DNA from: Motiliproteus sediminis
GTDB lineage: Bacteria > Pseudomonadota > Gammaproteobacteria > Pseudomonadales > Balneatricaceae
DNA: 64,000 nt
NCBI RefSeq assembly: GCF_017912535.1
Contig: NZ_JAERQK010000006.1
Location: 1 to 64,000 of the forward strand
Direction of reading: 5' to 3'
Position numbers and translations under genes: made by a program. Shown here piece after piece: positions 1 to 8,615 of this stretch. Position 1 is the first letter of the stretch. Each line of letters starts with the position of its first letter. A model generated the notes under the pieces. The model saw only the letters and a list, made by a program, of their open reading frames with translations. It ran no database searches and was not told the DNA's origin.

Positions 1-116
1 ACTCACCCGTCCGCCGCTCGTCAGCAACTAGCAAGCTAGTCCTGTTACCGCTCGACTTGCATGTGTTAGGCCTGCCGCCAGCGTTCAATCTGAGCCATGA
101 TCAAACTCTTCAGTTC
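1..116 (-). rRNA. rrs: 16S ribosomal RNA, 5' end (partial)
   Basis: The reverse strand from 116 downwards reads GAACTGAAGAGTTTGATCAT and continues into the universal 16S start region (27F primer site, then the variable V1 helix). The GAACTG 5' end is the form I know from Pseudomonas-type gammaproteobacteria. Only about the first 116 nt are inside the window; the gene runs off the left edge. Confidence 0.97.
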
Positions 117-333
117 AAATTTTGTGACCGTCCGAAAACAGCCAAATCTGACTCAAAGTAACTACTGTAAAAAACCTAACTAAACGTAAACGTTGTAGTT
201 AAATGAATTCACGAGTCGTTTACCTTGATAATGCATTACTGCTTCATCTCAGCAAACGCCCACACGAATTGCATGGTCGATTTGTTAAAGAGCGTGCCTG
301 AGCGAGATGTCTTTCGTCTCAAGCGAGGTGCGC
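117..333 (-). other. rRNA operon leader with boxA and boxC antitermination elements
   Basis: The transcribed leader lies between the rRNA promoter and the mature 16S 5' end. On the reverse strand it carries GCTCTTTAACAA at 282-293, which matches the rrn boxA antitermination element, and GTGTGGG at 259-265, which matches boxC. A short GAGA...TCTC hairpin just upstream of boxA (about 301-321) is a possible boxB. These elements let Nus factors make RNA polymerase resistant to Rho over the untranslated rRNA. The small ORF that could be drawn here on the other strand is not credible as a gene. Confidence 0.85.
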
Positions 334-361
334 ATTATAGAGACCTGCTTTTCGCTGTCAA
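334..361 (-). promoter_or_regulatory. Strong sigma-70 rRNA operon promoter
   Basis: Reading leftwards, TTGACA (361-356) and TATAAT (339-334) are both perfect consensus hexamers, separated by 16 bp. Upstream (362-400) lies an A-rich stretch with AAAAAG and AAAAAC runs, as expected for an UP element that binds the alpha subunit C-terminal domain. A GC-rich GCGC follows the -10 as discriminator, the usual basis for stringent control by ppGpp. This drives the 16S gene at the left edge. Confidence 0.9.
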
Positions 362-647
362 CGACTGTTTTTCACTTTTTCAAATTTCTTCTGCCGCACT
401 GATCACTCCTCATAAAAGCAACACCATGGGCTGAGAGTTAAAGCATGCATGAGCGGCAAATTGCGACCTTTGTCGCACGTATAGCTATAGCCCCGCATAG
501 CACAGAAAGATAAAATTCCAACTGTTGTTGTGCGGGTTTTGCCGAACCGCTGTTGAACTCTCCAGTCACGCGCATTTCGCCCTCCCCTCATCAGCCGAAC
601 ATTGGGCTCTGAACGGCTTGCCTTTTCGCAACCCGACCCGGGTCTTT
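362..647. other. Divergent spacer between rRNA promoter and 2-oxoacid oxidoreductase operon
   Basis: The left part (362-400) is the A-rich upstream element of the rRNA promoter. The rest must hold the promoter and leader of the rightward oxidoreductase operon, but I could not find a convincing -35/-10 pair there. The reading frame of the first gene stays open back to a TTG at 525; the extra N-terminal residues look unrelated to the family and I treat them as non-coding. No other gene is supported. Confidence 0.5.
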
Positions 648-2486
648 ATGGTAATTTTCGTGCCGCGCCAAAGGTGGCGGCAATCCAACAGTGATGATCT
701 GATACAGCTAGGGTACTTAGCGTTGAAACCGACAGACACATCCGCCCCCGAGTACTACCACCGCGTCGTCAACTGCCAGTATGCCTGTCCCGCGCATACG
801 CCGGTGCCGGAGTATATCCGCCTGATTGCAGAACGCCGTTACACCGACGCCTACATGGTTAACTGGGAGTCCAACGTCTTTCCCGGCATTCTTGGCCGGG
901 TTTGCGATCGCCCGTGCGAACCCGCTTGCCGACGAGTTCGGGTTGAAGAAAACCCAGTTGCCATCTGCCGTCTCAAACGCGTCGCCGCCGACAACAAAAC
1001 CTCTATCGATGACCGGCTGCCGGAAGTCCCAACCGCCAAGAACGGTAAACGGATCGCCCTTATCGGTGCGGGGCCTGCATCGCTGACCGTAGCGCGTGAT
1101 CTGCTTCCACTCGGCTATCAGGTGACGCTGTTTGATCGTGAACAGAAAGCCGGCGGCATGGTTCGCAGTCAGATTCCGAGCTTCCGCCTGCCTGAGTCGG
1201 TACTTGACGAAGAGGTCGACCGAATTCTCAATATGGGCGTCGAAACCCGCTTCGGTACCGACATTACCAGCTTGAAAGCGGTCATTGACGAAGGTTTTGA
1301 CGCACTGTTTATCGGCACCGGTGCCCCGTCGGGCCGAGACCTAAAGCTGCCGGGCCGAGATCAAGCCGGAGATAAAGCGCAAGTCGGTATCAACTGGCTG
1401 GCGGGCGTGGCCTTTGAACATATAAAGACTGTCGGCAAGAAGGTGATCGTTCTGGGCGGCGGTAACACCGCCATGGACTGTTGCCGGACCGCGCTGCGAC
1501 TCGGCGCTGATGAAGTCAAGGTAGTCGTGCGTTCCAGCTATGAGGATATGAAAGCCTCTCCCTGGGAAAAGGAAGACGCCGCCGCCGAAGGCATCGACAT
1601 TATCAACCATCATGTACCGCACTCTTACGTAGTAGAGAACGGCAAGCTGATCGGTATGCGCTTTGAAGTGGTGGAATCGGTCTACGACGAAAATGGCCGC
1701 CGCTCGCTGGTACCCACTGGCGGCGAGCCGGTGCTGATCGAATGTGACGAGGTCCTAGTCGCCATCGGCCAGGACGCTACTTTCCCCTGGATAGAGCGTG
1801 ATCTCGGGATCGAATTCGACAAGTGGGGCATGCCGGTGCTGAACAAGAGCAGCCTGCAGTCCTCATTGCCGACCGTATTCTTTGGCGGCGACGCAGCCTT
1901 TGGCCCTGAAAACATCATCACCGCTGTTGCCCACGGTCATCAGGCGGCGATTTCGATCGACCTGTTCTGCGAAGGCAAGGACGTCTGCGACGAACGTCCG
2001 GCTGATCAGCACACCCTGATCAGCCAGAAGATGGGTGTGCATGAATGGAGCTACCAGAACGCCGTTTCCAACGACGTCCGTCAGGCCGTGCCCCATATGG
2101 ATCTGCAAAAAGCGATCAAGGATCTGCAGGCAGAAGTTGAGCTGGGTTTTGATGAGAAACTGGCGCTGGCCGAAGCCCACCGCTGCCTGAGCTGCGACGT
2201 GCAAACGGTGTTTACCGCCGAGCGCTGCATTGAATGCGGTGCCTGTGAAGACATCTGCCCGATGGACTGCATCAACTTCACCCAGAACGGAGACGAAGCG
2301 GACCTGCGCAACCGGCTGCGAGTCCCCGCCACGAACACCGAGCATGCGGTGTACGTCTCCAAGGACCTGAAAACCGGCCAGGTGATGGCGAAGGACGAGG
2401 ACGTCTGCCTGCACTGCGGTCTCTGCGCCGAGCGCTGCCCTACCGGCGCCTGGGATATGCAGAAGTTTATTCTAAACCCCGCTTAG
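648..2486 (+). CDS. FAD/NAD(P)-binding, iron-sulfur electron-transfer subunit of a 2-oxoacid oxidoreductase (GltD-like)
   Basis: This 612-residue protein resembles the small subunit of glutamate synthase with an added C-terminal ferredoxin domain. The N-terminal part (about 45-115) has the Cys-rich GltD/DPYD-type domain (CQYACPAHTP, CDRPCEPAC). A first Rossmann motif (GAGPAS, near 140-145) binds FAD; a second (GGGNTAMD, near 270) binds NAD(P)H. Two 4Fe-4S motifs follow near 527 (CIECGACEDICP) and 587 (CLHCGLCAERCP). It probably passes electrons between KorAB and NADP. It lies 11 bp before korA. A similar third subunit is described for the 2-oxoglutarate:NADP oxidoreductase of Azoarcus (from memory). 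The start is uncertain: ATG 648 has no clear ribosome site, and the frame is open upstream to TTG 525. Confidence 0.85.
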   Translation: MVIFVPRQRWRQSNSDDLIQLGYLALKPTDTSAPEYYHRVVNCQYACPAHTPVPEYIRLIAERRYTDAYMVNWESNVFPGILGRVCDRPCEPACRRVRVEENPVAICRLKRVAADNKTSIDDRLPEVPTAKNGKRIALIGAGPASLTVARDLLPLGYQVTLFDREQKAGGMVRSQIPSFRLPESVLDEEVDRILNMGVETRFGTDITSLKAVIDEGFDALFIGTGAPSGRDLKLPGRDQAGDKAQVGINWLAGVAFEHIKTVGKKVIVLGGGNTAMDCCRTALRLGADEVKVVVRSSYEDMKASPWEKEDAAAEGIDIINHHVPHSYVVENGKLIGMRFEVVESVYDENGRRSLVPTGGEPVLIECDEVLVAIGQDATFPWIERDLGIEFDKWGMPVLNKSSLQSSLPTVFFGGDAAFGPENIITAVAHGHQAAISIDLFCEGKDVCDERPADQHTLISQKMGVHEWSYQNAVSNDVRQAVPHMDLQKAIKDLQAEVELGFDEKLALAEAHRCLSCDVQTVFTAERCIECGACEDICPMDCINFTQNGDEADLRNRLRVPATNTEHAVYVSKDLKTGQVMAKDEDVCLHCGLCAERCPTGAWDMQKFILNPA

Positions 2487-2497
2487 GTAACCGAACG

Positions 2498-4345
2498 ATG
2501 CATAGTATTAAATCTGTTAACGAGTTCGTGATTCGGTTCGCCAACGTCAATGGTACCGGGTCGGCCAGTGCCAACCTACTGTTCGCCAAATCACTGTTTC
2601 GCATGGGCATCCCCGTCAGCCCACGCAACGTATTCCCATCCAACATTCAAGGGATGCCGACCTGGTACGAAGTTCGCGTAAGCGAAAAAGGCTACCTGGG
2701 TCGTCGTGGCGGCGGCGCCGACATCGTCGTAGCGATGAACGCCCAGAGCCTCGCGCAAGACATGCGCAACGTGCTGCCCGGCGGTTACTTTCTTTATGAC
2801 AGCACCAAGCCGCTGGATCCCGCGCTGGTGCGCAGCGACGTCAACATTCTTGGCATGCCGATTTCCGAAATCTGCCTGCGCGAATACACCGACCCGCGTC
2901 AACGCCAGCTGTTCAAGAACGTTATCTACGTGGGCGCCCTGGCCGCGCTGCTGGATATCGAGTTCGAAGTGATCAAGGGGCTGATCGCCGACCAGTTCAA
3001 GGGCAAGGAAAAGCTGATCATTCCCAACATCTACGCGCTGGAGCTGGGTCACCAGTATGCGTCCACCAACTTCAAGTGCCCGCTGGATGTGCGCGTCAAG
3101 CGCAGCGATCAGGTGGGCGACAAGATCATGCTGGATGGCAACACCGCCACCGGCCTCGGCGCCATTTATGGTGGCGCATCGGTCGTCGGCTGGTACCCGA
3201 TTACCCCATCCACCTCGGTGGTCGAGAAATTCATGCAGTATGCCAAGCGGCTGCGGATCGATCCGGCTACCGGCCAGGCCAACTATGCCGCAGTGCAGAT
3301 GGAAGACGAACTGGCCGCCATTGGCTGTGTCATCGGCGCGGCCTGGAACGGTGCCCGCGCCTTCACCGCCACCAGCGGCCCCGGCGTATCACTGATGACC
3401 GAGTTTCTGGGACTGGCTTACTTCGCCGAGGTCCCGGTGGTGCTGGTCAACGTCCAGCGTGCCGGTCCGTCCACCGGAATGCCGACCCGCACCCAGCAGC
3501 CGGACATCACCGCCTGCGCCTACGCATCCCACGGCGATACCAAGCATGTACTGCTGTTCCCCTCGTCGCCGAAAGAGTGCTTTGACATGACCGCCGACGC
3601 GTTCGATCTGGCCGAGCGCCTGCAGACTCCGGTGATCGTGATGAGTGACCTCGAACTGGGCATGAACGACCACCTTAGCGAGCCGATGCAGTGGGACGAC
3701 GAGCGTCGTTATGACCGCGGCAAGGTGCTCAACGAAGAGCAGCTCGATGAAATCGAGCGTTTCGGCCGCTATCTGGACGTGGATGGTGACGGCATCTGCT
3801 ACCGCACCCTGCCCGGCACCCACGCCGAGAAGGGCTCCTTCTTTACCCGCGGCACCTCGCGCGACCGCTACGCGGTCTACAGCGAGCAGGGCGATGTCTA
3901 CGTCGACAACGTCGATCGCCTGACCCACAAGTTCAAGACTGCAGCGACACTGGTTCCGCCGGCCAAGATCACCCGGCAGGGCAAGGGCCAGAAGATCGGT
4001 CTGATTTACTACGGCACCACCGCAGCAGCGATCAGCGAAACTGTTGATACGCTTACCGAAAAAGGAATCAAGGTCGACAGCCTGCGCGTTCGCGCCTTCC
4101 CCTTCGGTCAGGAAGTGGCCGATTTCATCGATAGCCACGATCAGGTCTTCGTGATCGAGCAAAACCGCGACGGCCAACTGCGCAGCCTGTTGATCAACGA
4201 ACTGGAGATCAACCCGCGTGACCTGAAAGCCGTATTGCACTACGACGGTCTGCCGATCACCGCACGCTTTATCAGCGGTCGTATCGAAGAGCTGTTGCTG
4301 GACGCCGGCAACAAGAAATCCACCCGTAACGTGGCAAGCAGGTAA
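2498..4345 (+). CDS. korA: 2-oxoacid:acceptor oxidoreductase, fused gamma-alpha subunit
   Basis: At 615 residues this is the fused form of the family. Residues 1 to about 190 are the gamma (CoA-binding) domain, with FANVNGTGSA and GRRGGGADI. From about 210 comes the pyrimidine-binding alpha domain, with GNTATGLGAIYGG and WYPITPSTS. The C-terminal part (about 490-600) is the transketolase-C-like domain. With KorB it oxidatively decarboxylates a 2-oxoacid to acyl-CoA using TPP and an iron-sulfur cluster. 2-Oxoglutarate is the likely substrate, by similarity to KorAB of aerobes; this is inference. AGGTAA sits 7 bp before the ATG, and korB starts 3 bp after the stop, so the genes are co-translated. 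Confidence 0.9.
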   Translation: MHSIKSVNEFVIRFANVNGTGSASANLLFAKSLFRMGIPVSPRNVFPSNIQGMPTWYEVRVSEKGYLGRRGGGADIVVAMNAQSLAQDMRNVLPGGYFLYDSTKPLDPALVRSDVNILGMPISEICLREYTDPRQRQLFKNVIYVGALAALLDIEFEVIKGLIADQFKGKEKLIIPNIYALELGHQYASTNFKCPLDVRVKRSDQVGDKIMLDGNTATGLGAIYGGASVVGWYPITPSTSVVEKFMQYAKRLRIDPATGQANYAAVQMEDELAAIGCVIGAAWNGARAFTATSGPGVSLMTEFLGLAYFAEVPVVLVNVQRAGPSTGMPTRTQQPDITACAYASHGDTKHVLLFPSSPKECFDMTADAFDLAERLQTPVIVMSDLELGMNDHLSEPMQWDDERRYDRGKVLNEEQLDEIERFGRYLDVDGDGICYRTLPGTHAEKGSFFTRGTSRDRYAVYSEQGDVYVDNVDRLTHKFKTAATLVPPAKITRQGKGQKIGLIYYGTTAAAISETVDTLTEKGIKVDSLRVRAFPFGQEVADFIDSHDQVFVIEQNRDGQLRSLLINELEINPRDLKAVLHYDGLPITARFISGRIEELLLDAGNKKSTRNVASR

Positions 4346-4348
4346 CCC

Positions 4349-5401
4349 ATGAGCTATCAGAAATCATCTTTCCGCCACCCCAATCTGGCGGTAAACGACC
4401 TTGGCCTGACTCACCGCGACTACGAGGGCTCACTCTCGACCCTGTGCTCTGGCTGTGGCCACGACTCCATCGGCGCATCCATCGTGCAGGCCTGTCACGA
4501 ACTGTCGCTACCGCCGCACAAGATCGCCAAGCTATCGGGCATCGGCTGCTCCTCCAAGGCGCCGACCTACTTCCTCGGCAAGGCGCATGGTTTCAACTCG
4601 GTCCATGGACGGATGCCGTCGATTGTTACCGGTGCCAACATGGCCAACCGCGATCTGACCTACATCGGCATGTCCGGTGACGGTGATACGGCAGCCATCG
4701 GCATGGGGCAGTTCGCCCACGTGGTGCGGCGTCGACTGAACATGCTCTACGTGGTCGCCAACAACGGCGTCTACGGTCTGACCAAAGGCCAGACCTCGGC
4801 AACGTCGGATCGAGGCTCCAAGAGCAAGGGGGGTGAAGAAAACCTGCTGGAAGGGATCGACCTGCCAACGCTGGCGATACAGCTGGGGGCCACCTTTGTG
4901 GCGCGCAGCTTCTCCGGTGACAAGAACCAACTGGTGCCGCTGCTGAAGGCGGCCCTGAGTCACCGCGGTTTCGCCTTTATCGACGTGCTGTCACCCTGTG
5001 TGACCTTCAACAATCACAACGGCTCGACCAAAAGTTACGACTATGTTCGTGACCATATCCAGACCGCGTCGGTGACCGATTACGTGCCGGTTAAGGAAGA
5101 GATCACCACCGCCTGCCCGCCGGGCGTATGCCGGGATATCTGTCTGCATGATGGTTCGATTTTGCGTCTGAATAGCGTTGCGGAGAATTACGACCCCCAG
5201 GACCGTGCTGAAGCGATCGCAGCGATCGAACGCCACAAGGCCAAGGGCGAGATCCTCACCGGTCTGCTCTACGTCGACCCGGCAGCCGAAGACCTGCATG
5301 AAGTGATGCAAACCTCCCACCGCCCGCTCAACACCCTGAGCGAAAGCTGCCTCTGCCCCGGCAACGACCGCCTGCAGATGATTAACGACAGTTTCCGCTA
5401 G
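4349..5401 (+). CDS. korB: 2-oxoacid:acceptor oxidoreductase, beta (TPP-binding) subunit
   Basis: This 350-residue catalytic subunit carries the TPP/Mg motif GDGD near residue 110, followed after about 25 residues by ANNGVYGLT. Cysteines at LCSGCG (about 33-36), GIGCSS (about 67) and around 255-260 can hold the 4Fe-4S cluster that accepts electrons from TPP. It closes the operon and is followed within 16 bp by a strong terminator. Substrate choice cannot be read directly; pairing with a fused KorA and a GltD-like subunit points to 2-oxoglutarate and NADP. Confidence 0.9.
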   Translation: MSYQKSSFRHPNLAVNDLGLTHRDYEGSLSTLCSGCGHDSIGASIVQACHELSLPPHKIAKLSGIGCSSKAPTYFLGKAHGFNSVHGRMPSIVTGANMANRDLTYIGMSGDGDTAAIGMGQFAHVVRRRLNMLYVVANNGVYGLTKGQTSATSDRGSKSKGGEENLLEGIDLPTLAIQLGATFVARSFSGDKNQLVPLLKAALSHRGFAFIDVLSPCVTFNNHNGSTKSYDYVRDHIQTASVTDYVPVKEEITTACPPGVCRDICLHDGSILRLNSVAENYDPQDRAEAIAAIERHKAKGEILTGLLYVDPAAEDLHEVMQTSHRPLNTLSESCLCPGNDRLQMINDSFR

Positions 5402-5416
5402 GTGCCGCACCATTAC

Positions 5417-5442
5417 AAAAGGGGGCCTCAGCCCCCTTTTTT
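5417..5442 (+). terminator. Rho-independent terminator of the kor operon
   Basis: A perfect 10-bp stem (AAAAGGGGGC / GCCCCCTTTT) with a CTCA loop is followed by further T residues. The A tract on the left also gives the leftward strand a U run, so it may serve both korB and the converging Yip1 gene. Confidence 0.9.
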
Positions 5443-5460
5443 GTTGCGCCGAAACCGACC

Positions 5461-6060
5461 TCAGGCGATCCAGGGTGTCATTACGGTTCCCCAGAGAACA
5501 GCCGTGACAGCCAGCATACCGACCAGCACCACCAAGCCCACAGTCAGGATCGAGGATGAGAAGAAGAACGCCCTATCCTCCGGGATCTTCATGATCACCG
5601 GTACTCCGGTGTAGAGCAGATGGACGGTATACGCCACCGCCGCCATACCAATCAGCACATCGAACCACAGCACCGGTATCAGCGCCGCCAGTCCCGCGAG
5701 AAACAGCGGCGTTGCAGTAAAGGTAGTCAGCACCATGCAATCATCGAAGCTTGACTGCGAGCCATAGGTTTTTTCCATCCAGTGGATGAACCATGCCATC
5801 ACTCCCGCCCCCACCAGCAGGGCAAAATAGAAGGCGATGGCAATAGGCAGCGCGCTGGCTGCGGTAAGTTTAACGAAATCCCCCCCGGTGACGCTCCAGC
5901 CAATCTGGGTCGTACCGATAAAGGCCGCCAACGGCGGAATTGCTGCCAGATAAACCACATGCGAGGTGTAACAGCGCAGCGTACTGTAGTGTTCCTCACG
6001 TATCAGTTTCCACTCTTCCTTGGGGTGGTATAGAACTCCCATCATATGTTGAAAGAACAT
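5461..6060 (-). CDS. Yip1-family integral membrane protein
   Basis: This 199-residue protein has about five hydrophobic segments after a polar N-terminus (YHPKEEWKLIREE), which is the typical opening of bacterial Yip1-domain proteins. No catalytic motif is visible, and the function of the bacterial family is unknown. GGAGG stands about 8 bp before the ATG. It is convergent with korB and lies 122 bp downstream of ctaB on the same strand, so it may be read with the oxidase cluster or from its own promoter. Confidence 0.8.
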   Translation of the reverse strand: MFFQHMMGVLYHPKEEWKLIREEHYSTLRCYTSHVVYLAAIPPLAAFIGTTQIGWSVTGGDFVKLTAASALPIAIAFYFALLVGAGVMAWFIHWMEKTYGSQSSFDDCMVLTTFTATPLFLAGLAALIPVLWFDVLIGMAAVAYTVHLLYTGVPVIMKIPEDRAFFFSSSILTVGLVVLVGMLAVTAVLWGTVMTPWIA

Positions 6061-6182
6061 TGCTCTATCCTCCCGACCACTTACCGGGCAACCGCAGCCC
6101 GAGGATCGTTCTGGTTACAAAAGTTCACAGCAGGACTGCGCCTATCCGTGAATCTTACCGATAATCGCGCAGTGCCCGACTA

Positions 6183-7097
6183 TCAGAATAGCTTAACCAC
6201 CAGCAGTGGCATGTAATGATCGATAAGCAACACCACGAACAGCGCCATGATGTAATTGATACTGTGTAAGAACATGGACAGCGGCGCGGAGCGATCTACT
6301 CCCCGGTAAACGCGCCACGCCCACTGCATAAAACGTAGATTCAATAACGACACGCCGACCAGATAGGTCCAGCCACTCATTCCCGTCATGAACGGAAACA
6401 GCGTCGTCACCACCATCAACAAGGTATAGAGCAGGATCTGCAGGCGGGTGTAGGGCTCACCATGGGTTACCGGCAGCATCGGCACGCCTGCCTCGGCGTA
6501 TTCCGCTTTTTTATGAATGCAGAGAGACCAAAAGTGAGGCGGCGTCCAGGCAAAAATAATCAGCACCAACAGCAGCGCATTCGGCTCCAGTGATCCGGTC
6601 ACCGCTACCCAGCCCAGCATCGGCGGCGCCGCGCCGGCGATGCCACCGATGACGATATTCTGTGGCGTGGAGCGCTTTAGAAACACCGTGTAGATCAGCG
6701 CATAACCGATCAGCGATGCCAGCGTCAGCCAGCCGGTCAGTGGGTTGACCCAGACCACCAGCAAGGCAATCCCCGCACCACCCAAAACGGCCGCGAACAC
6801 TAACGCCTGTGCCGGCGCTACCCGCCCTTGCGGGAGCGGGCGTCGGTGGGTACGCGCCATGCGCGCGTCGATATGCCGATCCAGAACCTGATTGACCGCC
6901 GCCGCCGATCCTGACGCCATCGCGATACCCAGAGTGCCGAGTAGAACAGCATCCAGAGGAGGCAGCCCCGGCACAGCCAGAAACATGCCGACGACAGCGG
7001 TCAGCAACATCACCGCCACCACCCGGGGTTTGCACAGCTCGTAATAATCACGCCAACTGGCGGCAACGGCAGATATCATTACCCGAGACTCAGCCAT
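6183..7097 (-). CDS. ctaB: Protoheme IX farnesyltransferase (heme O synthase)
   Basis: This UbiA-superfamily enzyme adds a farnesyl group to heme b to make heme O, the precursor of heme A for the cytochrome oxidase encoded alongside. It has 304 residues and multiple membrane segments. The prenyl-diphosphate Asp motif NxxxDxxxD is at residues 70-78, and YAEAGVPMLP follows in the second conserved loop. I chose ATG 7097, which has GGAGG 6 bp upstream and overlaps the ctaA end by 8 bp; the longer open frame back to 7205 just mirrors ctaA. The farnesyl donor comes from isoprenoid synthesis, relevant to the missing MEP genes noted elsewhere. Confidence 0.95.
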   Translation of the reverse strand: MAESRVMISAVAASWRDYYELCKPRVVAVMLLTAVVGMFLAVPGLPPLDAVLLGTLGIAMASGSAAAVNQVLDRHIDARMARTHRRPLPQGRVAPAQALVFAAVLGGAGIALLVVWVNPLTGWLTLASLIGYALIYTVFLKRSTPQNIVIGGIAGAAPPMLGWVAVTGSLEPNALLLVLIIFAWTPPHFWSLCIHKKAEYAEAGVPMLPVTHGEPYTRLQILLYTLLMVVTTLFPFMTGMSGWTYLVGVSLLNLRFMQWAWRVYRGVDRSAPLSMFLHSINYIMALFVVLLIDHYMPLLVVKLF

Positions 7098-8091
7098 GGC
7101 GCACCTCCCGTCTGAAACCGATCTGGCCGTAGATCCACACCAGCAACACCAGCAACAGCACCGCACCGGCGTGGTGAGCCATTGCCAGCCCCAACGGCAA
7201 CCCATGCATTACGTTAAGAACACCCAGTAGAACCTGACCGGCCAACGCGGCTAACAGCACCAGTGCTTTAAAGTGCTGCCGTCGCCAGAACAACAACAAT
7301 GCCAGCCCCAGAAGATAAGCCCCCAACAATGCGCCAATACCACGATGACTCATCTGGATCGCAGCACGCGCCTCCCGCTGCAAGTGACCACCCAGGTAAC
7401 TGCCACCATGGGCCTCGGGCAGCTCAAACGCCTGCTTAAAGTCCAGCTCAACCTGCTGATCCCGTTCGCATTGCCACCAGTGACTGCAAGACCAGCCCGC
7501 ATAGTTGGCACTGGTCCACCCCCCCAGCGCAATCTGCACAAACAGTAACAGTAGCCCGCCGGCCAATGCCGAACGAATTCCCAGTGGCCGTACCTGAATG
7601 TTTGCAGTCCAGGCTCCCAACCGTTGCCGTAGCCGCAGCAACAGAGCGAGTGTCAGCAGCCCCCCCAACAGGTGCAGCGTGACCACCTGAGGCAACAGCT
7701 TCAGGGTCACCGTCCACATTCCAAACAAAGCCTGCAGCAGCACCAACCCCAACAATCCGATACCCAATCCAAAGGGGTAGCCCGGCTGCTGGCGGTGAGC
7801 CCAGCCACCCAGTGCCAGCGCCGCAATCATTAACCCCAAGCTGCCGGCCAGATAGCGATGGGTCATTTCGATCCAACCGCGTCCGGGGTGCAGCGGCTGA
7901 TCCGGAAAGCGCAGCTGTGCCTGCGCACGGGCCTCTGTAGAGCCGGGTATAATCAGCTCGCCATAACAACCAGGCCAGTCCGGGCAGGACAGCCCGGCAT
8001 CGTTGAGCCGCGTCCAGCCGCCCATCAGCACCACCAGCAAGGCCAGCAGGATGGCGAGTTCGCTGATCCGCAGTAACCATGCCGTCTTCAT
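7090..8091 (-). CDS. ctaA: Heme A synthase (COX15/CtaA family)
   Basis: This is a 333-residue protein with about eight membrane segments. It oxidises the C8 methyl of heme O to give heme A. The opening GGWTRLNDAGLSCPDWPGC is the family signature and includes the loop cysteine pair. Histidines that can bind heme are seen in EMTHRYLAG, LHLLGG, QMSHRGIG and MAHHAG. It starts at ATG 8091, overlapping the stop of the upstream gene by 1 bp (TGATG), and its end overlaps ctaB, so the genes are translationally coupled. Confidence 0.95.
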   Translation of the reverse strand: MKTAWLLRISELAILLALLVVLMGGWTRLNDAGLSCPDWPGCYGELIIPGSTEARAQAQLRFPDQPLHPGRGWIEMTHRYLAGSLGLMIAALALGGWAHRQQPGYPFGLGIGLLGLVLLQALFGMWTVTLKLLPQVVTLHLLGGLLTLALLLRLRQRLGAWTANIQVRPLGIRSALAGGLLLLFVQIALGGWTSANYAGWSCSHWWQCERDQQVELDFKQAFELPEAHGGSYLGGHLQREARAAIQMSHRGIGALLGAYLLGLALLLFWRRQHFKALVLLAALAGQVLLGVLNVMHGLPLGLAMAHHAGAVLLLVLLVWIYGQIGFRREVRHG

Positions 8092-8615
8092 CAGCCGACC
8101 TTAGACACTTTCAGTAACCGTTTCAGATCCAGCAACACCCCCTTGGGCGACTGGTCAAAGCGGTAGTAGAGCACCAGATTTCCCAGGGGGTCCGCCAGCC
8201 AGATTCCCGGCTTCAGCAGTTCCGATGCCGGCTGAGTCAGAACCAGCGGCGCTTGGTCATCGGCAGCATCAGGAGGTGCCGCCACGCCGACCCATTGTGG
8301 CTCGACCCTGCCACGCTCACGCCCCAGCGCCTTGTGCAGCTGTAATAGATTATGACGCCAGCGATTGCATGCTTGATCACAGTGATCAGCCACTTGAAGT
8401 AGCTGCCATTTACCCCGTCCCTGCCATGGCTTGCCAGCAGCGGTCTGCAGCATGTCTGCGGACAGTAGCGTTGGATCCGGGACCAGCTGGCCGTGGTTGA
8501 CCCGGCCTTCCGGCAACGCGATGCGGCCAAAATACATCACCATCGCCGCAACCAGGGGTAGCAGCGCCACCAAAAGCAACAACCACAGGGTACGATAGGA
8601 GTGCGCCCTAACCAT
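8091..8615 (-). CDS. Membrane-anchored thioredoxin/SCO-like protein of the cox cluster
   Basis: This 174-residue protein has one N-terminal membrane segment (LLLLVALLPLVAAMVMYF) and a periplasmic domain. A CxxxC motif (HCDQAC) follows WQLLQVAD, and the C-terminal stretch GIWLADPLGNLVLYY resembles the DPxG segment of SCO/thioredoxin-fold copper proteins. The third copper ligand of SCO, a histidine before that strand, is not seen. A protein of this kind sits between SURF1 and ctaA in Pseudomonas. A role in copper or thiol handling during oxidase assembly is inference. ATG 8615 has GAGGTG upstream; GTG 8624 is an alternative. It overlaps the SURF1 end by 8 bp. Confidence 0.75.
   Translation of the reverse strand: MVRAHSYRTLWLLLLVALLPLVAAMVMYFGRIALPEGRVNHGQLVPDPTLLSADMLQTAAGKPWQGRGKWQLLQVADHCDQACNRWRHNLLQLHKALGRERGRVEPQWVGVAAPPDAADDQAPLVLTQPASELLKPGIWLADPLGNLVLYYRFDQSPKGVLLDLKRLLKVSKVG

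Noticed and set aside
225-591. Two small ORFs in the rRNA leader and promoter region
   Set aside because: They overlap the rRNA promoter, boxA and boxC and have no supporting ribosome site.
525-647. N-terminal extension of the first oxidoreductase gene from TTG 525
   Set aside because: The 41 extra residues do not look like the family and no ribosome site precedes the TTG.
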